Part shown: positions 1 to 7,507 of the stretch, one piece after another
Layout: each line of letters begins with the position of its first letter
Numbering within the stretch: the stretch's first letter is position 1
Source: Desulfobacterales bacterium
Lineage (GTDB): Bacteria; Desulfobacterota; Desulfobacteria; Desulfobacterales; Desulfobacteraceae
NCBI GenBank assembly: GCA_023143455.1
Contig: JAGLHT010000019.1
Span: forward strand, 1 to 35,753
Direction: 5' to 3'
Length of the DNA stretch: 35,753 nt
The notes under the pieces: generated by a model
Told to the model about the DNA's origin: nothing
Database searches by the model: none
What the model saw: only the letters and a program-made list of their open reading frames with translations
Position numbers and translations under genes: made by a program

Positions 1-2
1 AC

Positions 3-1692
3 CCAACAGTTTTAATTGCACCCGGTTCGTGGTACTACTTTGCAGGATTAAATCCTGTTTTTTCTCATGAAGAGAACGATGTAGCATCATTTTATATGTT
101 CACAAGCCAACTTATTGCATCCGGTCAATGCCGTAATGTTGATATCATCAAAGTTTTTGGTGTATCTCCCAGTAAAGTGAAACGAGGTGTGAAACAATAC
201 AAGGAGAAGTGTATTAACTAAAGAAGTCAAAGATAAGTGTCAGGAGTTTTTAGACAATGGTTTAAGCCGCAATGAAATATGTAATAAACTCAGTATTAAA
301 TACGACACGTTAAGAAAAGCGATATCAGACGGTCGTCTTCATGAACTAATATTGATAAAAGCTCCATCAAAAGAGTTTCATCAAAATCGATCCGAACAGT
401 AGAGGATGCAATAGCTGGAAAAAGCATGGGAGTGGCTTGCACTCGTACAGTAGAGCGTACACTTGCAGCAACAGGAAAACTCGACCATACTTCGACTGAA
501 TTTGAAAATTGCATTGACTTGACAATGGGTGGGGTTCTATGTTCGTTACCGGCACTTGATGCGTGTGGATTATATCGCCACCTGAATATTTTGCCCCGAC
601 TGCCATTCGGTTATTACAACAATGTTCATATAGTAACGATTCTTGCATTTATGTTTTTATGCAGGATAAAGGCTGTTGAAAAATTACGCTTTCAGCCAGC
701 AGGAGAATTAGGCAAGCTGATCGGGCTTGATAGGATTCCTGAAGTAAAAACATTGAGAGAAAAACTCAAAATACTCAGCGATGATAATGCTGTAAAACAG
801 TGGTCTGGTGAGCTAAGTAAAGATTGGATGAAGAGCGCACCAGATTTGTCAGGTGTGCTTTTTGTTGATGGGCATGTAAGTCTTTATTTCGGGAAAAAAA
901 CAAAGTTGCCTAAACGCTATATATCCAGATTACAACTTTGCATGAGAGGTACAAGTTTTTATTATGTTAACGATATTCTTGGGCAACCATTTTTTTATAT
1001 TGAAAAGCCATCAGATCCAGGAATGTTGCAGACTTTGAAAAATGATATTATTCCAAGACTGCTCGAAGAAGTACAGGATTGCCTGTATTTCGTATCATAA
1101 ATATCCAGGCGATAAATGGAATGAAAACGAGTTTAAAAAAGTTAATGCAACAATGCCTCAAGGAGAAGTTATAGAAATGGAGTTAGCCGAAAGAGGCACT
1201 TTAATAGGCAGTAAAAAAAAGACCGGGTATGGGTAAGAGAGGTTCGAAGGCTTACAAAAAGCGGATCTAAGAGAAGAAATTGATTTGTTTGAGGATGAAC
1301 TTGAAAAACTCAAAAAGAAACGTTCTGATGTTCCAAAACACATTGATTTTGGAGATTTGCCCGACGACTTGAAATTTAAAAAACTTAAATCAAGTAGCAG
1401 GTTACTATTAAATACAATAAAAATGATTGATTACCGTGCTGAAACAGCGATGAGTATGACTCTTAAAGAATTTCTTAATAGAGGTCATGATGCAAGGTCC
1501 ATTATCCAGGAACTATTTACAACAGAAGCGGACATTGTGGCTGATCATAAAGCTAAAAGATTGATTGTAAAAGTTCATAGAATGAATCCGTGCATTTCCA
1601 GATTATCGGCAGGCAGCTCACCGAAAACAAACCACTATATTTTGTTCATGATTATTTTCCGTTCATTATTCATGAACAAGGTTAAATTATGA
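3..1692 (+). pseudogene. Degenerate transposase, left part outside window
   Basis: Remains of one large transposase-like protein spread over three frames. Frame 3 opens at base 3 and stops at 219-221. Coding sense continues in another frame from 218 to about 370 (a helix-turn-helix-like stretch), returns to frame 3 at about 370-1070 and shifts again at about 1070. The 426-1100 piece carries FVDGHVSLYFG, which resembles the first catalytic Asp region of DDE-type transposases. WVREVRRLTKSG (about 1225-1262) lies directly before REEIDLFEDEL in a different frame, so the middle of the protein appears deleted at about 1265. The tail reads to 1692. I do not recognise the IS family, and no terminal inverted repeats were identified. 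At least four frame changes plus a deletion make it non-functional. Confidence 0.75.
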
Positions 1693-1764
1693 ACATAGGG
1701 GGGTTGCTTTTTTGTTCAATAAAAGATACTGTTCATAAATGATGAACTGATTGATTTTATGAAC
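1644..1764. promoter_or_regulatory. GTTCAT/ATGAAC repeat array, likely operator of the TA module
   Basis: Six exact copies and one near copy of GTTCAT or its complement ATGAAC occur in 120 bases: 1644, 1661, 1672 (within ATTCATGAAC), 1689, 1714 (GTTCAA), 1731 and 1742, with one more ATGAAC at 1759. The 1731-1747 block GTTCATAAATGATGAAC is an inverted repeat with a 5-base spacer. AbiEi-type antitoxins are known to repress their own operon by binding inverted repeats upstream, so this array is the natural candidate operator. That it binds the product of the next gene is inference. Confidence 0.6.
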
Positions 1765-1776
1765 AAGGTGATGGAA

Positions 1777-2814
1777 ATGATAAATAATATAGAAAATAAA
1801 CTTCTTAAGCTTGCGTTAGAAGCCTTTAATAAAAACTTCGGGCATCAAATTAAAATTGAAGTTGAAGAACTCTGCCAGACTGATGGAGATTTAAGAACTG
1901 ATGCTCTATTAATAATAAAAATACAGCACAAGGAATTAAGGTTTTGTACAGAAATAAAATCTGTGGTGAACAAGTCTGTCATTGGTTTTATGTTACACCA
2001 TAAAAGCGATTTTTCCCATGACCAATTATTAGTTACTAACTATGTGAATCCAGTTATGGCAGATAAATTAAAAACAAATAATATCAATTTTATAGACACA
2101 GTTGGGAATGCTTATATCAATAAGCTCCCTATTTTTATTTATGTAAACGGGAATAAAGCAAAAAAGACACAAATAGACTCATCTCCGGGAAAAGCGTTTA
2201 CCCCGTCAGGTCTAAAAATGATTTATGTTTTATTATGCAATGAGGGATTATTAAACAGACCACACAGAGACATAGCAAAAACTTCAGGCATTGCACTGGG
2301 TACAGTAGGCCTAGTGATAGAGAATTTAAAGAAAATAGGCTTTATTCTGGATATGGGCAAACAAGGAAAAAAATTAGTCAACAAAAAAGCCTTGTTCGAC
2401 AGGTGGTGTATGGATTATGTTGAAAAACTGAAACCCAAACTGCTACTTGGAAAATTTGAAGGGCCTGAAGATTTTTGGAAACTGGATCACCTTAATTCTG
2501 ATACTGGTCAATGGAGTGGTGAAGTGGCAGCCTTCAAACTAACAAATTACCTTAAACCACAAAATATTATTATTTATGCTAAGGAAAAAGATTTAAGAAA
2601 TATTATTATTAAAAATAGGCTAAATAGAATAGAAAATGGAAACATTGAGATATTTCAAAACTTCTGGTCCGATGATAGGACAGGAACAGATAAATCCATT
2701 GTCCATCCATTTATAATCTATGCAGATTTACTGGAGATTAACAAACAACGAACAATTGAAACGGCAAAAGTAATTTATGACCAAAATATCGCTGGATATT
2801 TCAGGAAAAGTTAG
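1777..2814 (+). CDS. AbiEi-like antitoxin/regulator with nuclease-like N-terminus
   Basis: Probable antitoxin half of a type IV toxin-antitoxin pair, expected to act as a DNA-binding autorepressor. The start at 1777 is preferred because AAGGTG lies about 8 bases upstream; an in-frame ATG at 1759 has no visible ribosome site and falls inside a repeat. Numbering from 1777, residues 1-115 contain D42 followed by E59-I-K61 and then FIDTVGNAYI at 105-114, a pattern like PD-(D/E)XK-type folds. Residues about 164-189 (HRDIAKTSGIALGTVGLVIE) form a winged helix-turn-helix. The C-terminal 150 residues are the less-characterised part of long AbiEi-like proteins. It overlaps the next gene by 38 bases, which fits translational coupling. 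Family assignment is by resemblance and gene order; the nuclease-like reading is tentative. Confidence 0.7.
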   Translation: MINNIENKLLKLALEAFNKNFGHQIKIEVEELCQTDGDLRTDALLIIKIQHKELRFCTEIKSVVNKSVIGFMLHHKSDFSHDQLLVTNYVNPVMADKLKTNNINFIDTVGNAYINKLPIFIYVNGNKAKKTQIDSSPGKAFTPSGLKMIYVLLCNEGLLNRPHRDIAKTSGIALGTVGLVIENLKKIGFILDMGKQGKKLVNKKALFDRWCMDYVEKLKPKLLLGKFEGPEDFWKLDHLNSDTGQWSGEVAAFKLTNYLKPQNIIIYAKEKDLRNIIIKNRLNRIENGNIEIFQNFWSDDRTGTDKSIVHPFIIYADLLEINKQRTIETAKVIYDQNIAGYFRKS

Positions 2815-3625
2815 TTTAGAACACATAAAAGCAATATCTGAAATAAAAAAAATAGCCGGATCTCTTGGAATAAAGTTCTTTATTGTAGGTGCTACTGCAA
2901 GGGATTTTGTTTTAGGTTGCCTTTATGGTGTCAAAGCCCCAAGGATGACCTTGGATATTGATTTTGGAGTTGAAATCAAGAACTGGGAAATCTATCAAAA
3001 GATTGAAACAGAACTCTTAAAAACCAGTCGATTCAAACGATCAAAAGCAAAACAAAGGTTTATATTTGAAGACACGACAATTGATATTATACCTTTTGGT
3101 GACATATCAAATGATAAAAACGAAATAAGCTGGCCTCCGGAATATAGTATGATGATGAATGTGTCGGGCTTTGATGAAGCATATAAACACGCGACCCCGA
3201 TAATATTAAGTCAAGATCCTTTTTTAGAAATAAAGGTTCCAACACTTCCGGGTTTGGCTGTTTTAAAAATATTATCATGGAAACATTCATATCCTGAAAG
3301 GCAAAAAGACGCAGAGGACCTTCTTTTTATTATGATGAATTATGAGCATACTGATATTATAGAAAGGCTTTATAGCGATAAAATAGAATTATTCGAATCC
3401 GAAGCGTTTGACAATAAAATGGCCAGCATAAGAATTTTAGGCCAAGATATGTCAAAAATATGTAATCCTTACACATTAGACGAGATAAAAGGTCTTCTAA
3501 ATGAAGAGACTTTTGAAACATCAAGTTATAATTTGGTTACACATATGATGGGAGCTACTCACACTTTTGACAGTATTTTAGACCTGCTATTAAAATTGAA
3601 ACAAGGTTTATGGGAAGTAAAATGA
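2777..3625 (+). CDS. Nucleotidyltransferase-fold protein, AbiEii-like toxin
   Basis: Probable toxin partner, a DNA polymerase beta-type nucleotidyltransferase of the AbiEii/AbiGii group, which transfers nucleotides to RNA or protein targets. VGATARD at residues 37-43 stands where the usual GS(X)nRD signature is found. D60 and D62 in TLDIDFGV and D103 in TIDIIPF supply the expected three metal-binding acids. A helical C-terminal half (about 150-282) follows, with FL-EIKVPTLPGLAVLKILSW and a KDAEDL stretch typical of the family. It overlaps the upstream gene by 38 bases and nothing follows in the operon. All catalytic acids appear present, so the toxin is probably active. The target cannot be read from the sequence. 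Confidence 0.75.
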   Translation: MTKISLDISGKVSLEHIKAISEIKKIAGSLGIKFFIVGATARDFVLGCLYGVKAPRMTLDIDFGVEIKNWEIYQKIETELLKTSRFKRSKAKQRFIFEDTTIDIIPFGDISNDKNEISWPPEYSMMMNVSGFDEAYKHATPIILSQDPFLEIKVPTLPGLAVLKILSWKHSYPERQKDAEDLLFIMMNYEHTDIIERLYSDKIELFESEAFDNKMASIRILGQDMSKICNPYTLDEIKGLLNEETFETSSYNLVTHMMGATHTFDSILDLLLKLKQGLWEVK

Positions 3626-3641
3626 TACAACAAAAACATTT

Positions 3642-3656
3642 TACGGTCAGACCGTA
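3642..3656. other. Short hairpin after TA module
   Basis: TACGGTCAGACCGTA forms a 6-bp stem with a 3-base loop 16 bases after the toxin gene. It sits between two converging genes and could help termination, but no T-run follows, so it is not called a terminator. Confidence 0.3.
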
Positions 3657-3682
3657 GATGTTCATGTTAAGCATATCCTGAT

Positions 3683-5368
3683 TCAACTAGTCCCTTTTAT
3701 TTCCAAAGTTTTAATACCATCTATAAATCTCTTGGTCAGCATGGGGTCACAGACATGTCCGTAAATTCGACCTGCCCTGTCAACACCCCTGATAACCCCA
3801 TCATGTAAAAACCATGAGAGCAATAAAATCCCTGCTACCTTTCTATCCATGTTCAAATCAATATAGTTTTGACAACACTTTTCAGGATCAGGAAATGAAA
3901 GCCTCTCATTTTTTAATGCTTTCATAAAGTTCAAAATTCTTGAAAGACGCAGCAGTGTTACAGATTGAACCCTGGAGCATGTATCTACAATGGGAAGTGC
4001 TGTGGATCGCATTAAAGAAAAACTTTTTGGAAGCAAGCCTTTGCCCTGACAGTTTTGATAATCCATACTGCCCGGAGCCGGGTAAAAAATAGACAGGCCC
4101 ACAAGTGTGGGTTTTGCAGCAAGATATAAAAGATCATCCACTGATTGATCAGAAATCTGACCAGGAGCTGCGGCAATGATATAGGAAACAGATTGTAAAT
4201 GATATTTTTTTGCAAGATCAAGAGCATTTTCATAAGACTTTCTGACATCTTTTCTGCAAAATTTTTCCAGTTGTTCTTTTGATGTTGAACCAAGAGAAAG
4301 ATTCAAGGTTTTAAAACCAGCAGATTTCATGGCTTGAATTATATCTTCATCAATAGAAGAAGGGAAAAGGCCATTCATAGCTCTTAATTCAAAATTTTTA
4401 TCAGGAAATTTTTCTTGAATCTCCCCCATGAGAGATAAAAACCATGACTTTTTAAGGCAAAGATTTTCATCCTCAAAATCAATAAAACCAATATCAAAAG
4501 TTTCTACCTGGGATTCAAGCTCCTTTATAACATCATCTACTTTTCGTTGGCGAAAAGGGGCATAGGAAGATGATGCACTGACAGCGCAATAGGAGCATTT
4601 CATGGGGCATCCTCTACTTGAAACCACAATGGCAGCACCTTTATTATTTCTTTGATAAAATTTTTGTTTAACAAGCTCCAGAGCAGGCAAGGGTAAATCT
4701 GTTAAGTCTTTTAACCAGAAAGGATCACTAAAATGCAAAGATCCGTCATCTCTTCGAAATACAATTCCAAAAACTTCGTCAAGACTGGTATTGTCTTTTA
4801 ACGCATCTGCCAAAAGTGGCATACTCCTTTCACCCTCGCCCCTAATAACATAATCAATTTGAGTGCATTCCATGGCAGCCTTTGGAAGCTGTGTAGGATG
4901 GTGGCCGCCAATAACGATTTTGCAATTTGGTAAGAATTTTTTAATTGCTTTGGCAGTTTCTATAACCGAATCAAAATAAGCTGTAAATAAAGAAGAAATA
5001 CCGATCAAGAAAGGTTGTTTGTCCCTTGCTATTTTTCCAATGTGCTCAAAGCTATATCCAAAATGTTTATAATCATGAAAAAGAGAAAATGCAGAATTGT
5101 CAGATCTCCCATAAAAGGGACGAAGATATTCAAACTCTTCAGACCATGCTATTATCTTTGCTTTATTGGTGGCAAGGGCATCAAATATTTCAACATTAAA
5201 GCCATGGCTTTTTAATGAACCTGCAATGCTGCAAAGACCATAGGGAAGGGTTCTTTTTTTTGTCAGATAAAAATCTTCAATAGGGGGTTGAACCAGAAGT
5301 ATGTCTTTATTTATCAATATAAAACCTTTGTTAGTTATAAAACCTGTTTGTAAATGTTTTAATATCAT
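3683..5368 (-). CDS. B12-binding radical SAM protein
   Basis: Radical S-adenosylmethionine enzyme with an N-terminal cobalamin-binding domain. The first ~190 residues have the B12-binding layout (LLVQPP at the start, PYGLCSIAGSLKSHGFNVEIFDA, then IGGHHPTQLP and YVIRGEGE). The cluster motif CPMKCSYC (CX3CX2C, about residues 254-261) binds the 4Fe-4S centre. Family length is about 450-600, so this one is full length. The ATG at 5368 lacks a good ribosome site; a TTG at 5317, giving a protein that starts just before DILLVQPP, is preceded by AAAGG and is a serious alternative. It is transcribed convergently with the TA module and divergently from the phosphoesterase. The substrate is not predictable; members include methyltransferases and ring-forming enzymes. 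Confidence 0.85.
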   Translation of the reverse strand: MILKHLQTGFITNKGFILINKDILLVQPPIEDFYLTKKRTLPYGLCSIAGSLKSHGFNVEIFDALATNKAKIIAWSEEFEYLRPFYGRSDNSAFSLFHDYKHFGYSFEHIGKIARDKQPFLIGISSLFTAYFDSVIETAKAIKKFLPNCKIVIGGHHPTQLPKAAMECTQIDYVIRGEGERSMPLLADALKDNTSLDEVFGIVFRRDDGSLHFSDPFWLKDLTDLPLPALELVKQKFYQRNNKGAAIVVSSRGCPMKCSYCAVSASSSYAPFRQRKVDDVIKELESQVETFDIGFIDFEDENLCLKKSWFLSLMGEIQEKFPDKNFELRAMNGLFPSSIDEDIIQAMKSAGFKTLNLSLGSTSKEQLEKFCRKDVRKSYENALDLAKKYHLQSVSYIIAAAPGQISDQSVDDLLYLAAKPTLVGLSIFYPAPGSMDYQNCQGKGLLPKSFSLMRSTALPIVDTCSRVQSVTLLRLSRILNFMKALKNERLSFPDPEKCCQNYIDLNMDRKVAGILLLSWFLHDGVIRGVDRAGRIYGHVCDPMLTKRFIDGIKTLEIKGTS

Positions 5369-5420
5369 GTATTATCGAATTTTTACAAGAAACCATTGAT
5401 AAGAGGGATAAGGTGTAGGC

Positions 5421-6611
5421 ATGATTTTAAATTTTATTCGATTTGTGAGCGTGGTTCTTTTAATAGCCTTTACAACCCATTATTTTCTGTTTTTTTCCTG
5501 GGTCCGTTTCTTTAATATCCATGCCTTTTCTTCAAAACTTGTCTTATTTATAATTATGTTTTTCTTATCCATAACATTTATTTTGTCTTCCTTTTTCATC
5601 CATATGTCCAACAACCCTTTTACCAGGGCATATTACCTTCTCTCATGGACATGGCTGGGGCTTATGAGCTTTTTATTGATAATGACTGCTATTATCTGGG
5701 TCGTGAAAGGGGGATTATGGTTTTTACCCTATGACCTTCCGGCTAAACCCATCATTCAGAGTCTATCGTGTTTTCTCTATGGCCTGGCAATTGTTTATGC
5801 AGGATTTTGTCATTACCAATTTTATAAAATTGAGGTTACATCCTTAAGTGTGCCTATCAAAAATTTGCCCCGGCAATGGGAAGGCAAAAAAATCATCCAA
5901 CTTTCTGATCTACACCTGGGGGGAACAAAAGGCTTTAAGTTTTTAGAAAAACTTATCCCCTTGACCAATGATCAGAATGTAGATTTAATACTGATTACTG
6001 GTGATCTGTTTGATGGTGCTACAGGCTCCCAGGAAGGATATATCTCAAAATTAAATAATTTAAAAGCAAAACAAGGAGTTATATTTACCAGCGGAAACCA
6101 TGAAATCTATTCAGGTGTTGAAAAATCAAGAAAAGCGATTGAAAATTCAAAAATTATAATGCTGGATAACAAAGCCATTGTGATTGATGGCCTACAAATC
6201 CTAGGGATTTCCTATCCAGAATTTAAAAATACTTCTTTCTTTGATTTTAATGATCCAAAAATGTATACAAAAAATCTGCCTACAATTTTGCTATACCATA
6301 CTCCTACAAATATAAAAGCCAGTGGCAAAAACCTACCCGAGGTTCGATCTTCAGATTATCTTGCTCCGGACACCACTTTTTCTACTGCAATAAATAATGG
6401 TATTTCATTACAATTATCAGGACATACCCATGCCGGACAGTTCTTTCCTTTTACATGGGTTGCCAATAAGGTTTTTAAAGGATCCCATTATGGATTGCAC
6501 AAAATTGATGATTTTTATATTAATATCAGTTCTGGCACAGGATCGTGGGGGCCACCTTTAAGGTCTGGTTATTTATCTGAAATTGTTGTGATTACCCTAA
6601 CAAAGGCGTGA
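5421..6611 (+). CDS. Membrane-anchored metallophosphoesterase
   Basis: Calcineurin-type phosphoesterase of the YkuE/YaeI-like group, anchored in the membrane by about four hydrophobic segments in the first 140 residues. All metal-ligand motifs are present in order: QLSDLHLGG (about residue 160), ITGDLFDG (about 192), SGNHE (about 220), LLYHTP (about 290) and SGHTHAGQF (about 333). Relatives act on lipid-linked phosphates such as UDP-diacylglucosamine or on other phosphoesters. AAGGTG eleven bases before the ATG supports the start. The next gene, a PlsC-type acyltransferase, begins 7 bases after the stop, so the pair probably works in envelope lipid metabolism. The substrate is unknown. Confidence 0.85.
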   Translation: MILNFIRFVSVVLLIAFTTHYFLFFSWVRFFNIHAFSSKLVLFIIMFFLSITFILSSFFIHMSNNPFTRAYYLLSWTWLGLMSFLLIMTAIIWVVKGGLWFLPYDLPAKPIIQSLSCFLYGLAIVYAGFCHYQFYKIEVTSLSVPIKNLPRQWEGKKIIQLSDLHLGGTKGFKFLEKLIPLTNDQNVDLILITGDLFDGATGSQEGYISKLNNLKAKQGVIFTSGNHEIYSGVEKSRKAIENSKIIMLDNKAIVIDGLQILGISYPEFKNTSFFDFNDPKMYTKNLPTILLYHTPTNIKASGKNLPEVRSSDYLAPDTTFSTAINNGISLQLSGHTHAGQFFPFTWVANKVFKGSHYGLHKIDDFYINISSGTGSWGPPLRSGYLSEIVVITLTKA

Positions 6612-6618
6612 ATGATAG

Positions 6619-7179
6619 ATGTTATATTATATTGCAAAATTGATTTATATTTTAATCGGATGGGAAGTAGATAAAAAAAAAGCGCTGAGCCTCTGGGAGT
6701 CCAAGAATGTGCTCATAGGCTTTCCACACACTTCCCTACTCGATACATTTATCACAATGGTTGGGATTTTTATCCTCAAAAAAAAAGCTTATACATTTAT
6801 AAAAAAAGAAGCTTTTTTCTGGCCCCTTTCATGGGTGCTAAAAATGAACAAAGCTATCCCAGTAGATCGTAATTCTTCAAGCGGAATTGTCAGCCAGATT
6901 GTTGCTGAATTTAACAATAGAGATGAATTCAGCATCTGCATTGTCCCCCAGGGCAGCAGAAAGAAGGGTTCAAAGGTCAAAACCGGATTCTGGCACATCG
7001 CAAAACAGGCAAATGCTTCTATATTATGCTGGTATTTTGATAGAAAAAACAAACAATGCGTCTGTCTCGGGAAAGTTCATCCAGGAGAATCCCTTGAAAA
7101 AGATCTTAAGATCATGCAAAAACTTTATGATAATGTGGGTTATGAGATTCAAGATGGGCATCAAATTTCCGACAGTTAA
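6619..7179 (+). CDS. PlsC-like 1-acylglycerol-3-phosphate acyltransferase
   Basis: Short lysophospholipid acyltransferase-family protein (186 residues). HTSLLDTF (about residue 37) is the HX4D catalytic motif, VDRNSSSG (about 80) and VPQGSRKK (about 111) match the glycerol-3-phosphate-binding blocks, the last with Q in place of the usual E of EGTR. It lacks a long C-terminal region and resembles the small acyltransferase-like proteins found outside the main phospholipid pathway. It is likely co-transcribed with the phosphoesterase 7 bases upstream, and the transcript ends at the hairpin at 7238-7276. The acyl acceptor is uncertain. Confidence 0.8.
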   Translation: MLYYIAKLIYILIGWEVDKKKALSLWESKNVLIGFPHTSLLDTFITMVGIFILKKKAYTFIKKEAFFWPLSWVLKMNKAIPVDRNSSSGIVSQIVAEFNNRDEFSICIVPQGSRKKGSKVKTGFWHIAKQANASILCWYFDRKNKQCVCLGKVHPGESLEKDLKIMQKLYDNVGYEIQDGHQISDS

Positions 7180-7237
7180 TTAAAGTTCAGCACCGAAGGA
7201 AAGATTCAAACCTGAATTGAGGGTAGAAAAAAAATAC

Positions 7238-7276
7238 AAGGCAATGTTCAATTATCTCAAACATTGCCTTGTTTTA
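7238..7276. terminator. Bidirectional intrinsic terminator
   Basis: CAAGGCAATGTT (7238-7249) and AACATTGCCTTG (7261-7272) form a perfect 12-bp stem with an 11-base loop. TTTT follows on the plus strand, and a run of nine A bases precedes it, giving a T-run on the minus strand. It separates two converging operons: the acyltransferase (+) and the MoaD-like gene (-). Confidence 0.9.
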
Positions 7277-7296
7277 AACTATTAATTAATACCTAT

Positions 7297-7494
7297 CTAC
7301 CCGCCGGCAATAAGCGGTAAAAGATAAATTTTAGCATTGTCAGGAATAATTGTTTTATCAAAATTGGGACTTGAGACAAGCACATTGTTGAGCCTTACTG
7401 CTGCACAATGATCTGTATTCTCAATTGTCTCAATAAGGTAGGAGATAGTCATGTTCTCAAACCATTCCATATCTTTATCATTAACATTGATCAT
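7297..7494 (-). CDS. MoaD/ThiS-like sulfur carrier protein
   Basis: Ubiquitin-fold sulfur carrier of 65 residues ending in the required di-glycine (LIAGG), where sulfur is loaded as a thiocarboxylate by an E1-like enzyme. The N-terminus MINVNDKDMEWFENMTISYLI has the usual beta-grasp layout. It starts 13 bases after the stop of the AOR-family gene and is the last gene before the terminator. MoaD-like proteins next to aldehyde:ferredoxin oxidoreductases are a known arrangement, taken to supply sulfur for the tungsten- or molybdenum-pterin cofactor. A dedicated role for this AOR enzyme is inference. Confidence 0.85.
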   Translation of the reverse strand: MINVNDKDMEWFENMTISYLIETIENTDHCAAVRLNNVLVSSPNFDKTIIPDNAKIYLLPLIAGG

Positions 7495-7507
7495 AATTCC
7501 ATAATCT

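Noticed and set aside
1644..1764. GTTCAT repeats as a CRISPR array
   Set aside because: Units are 6 bases, in both orientations and irregularly spaced, without spacers; they fit protein-binding sites.
3642..3656. Hairpin as a true terminator
   Set aside because: The stem is only 6 bp and no T-run follows on either strand.
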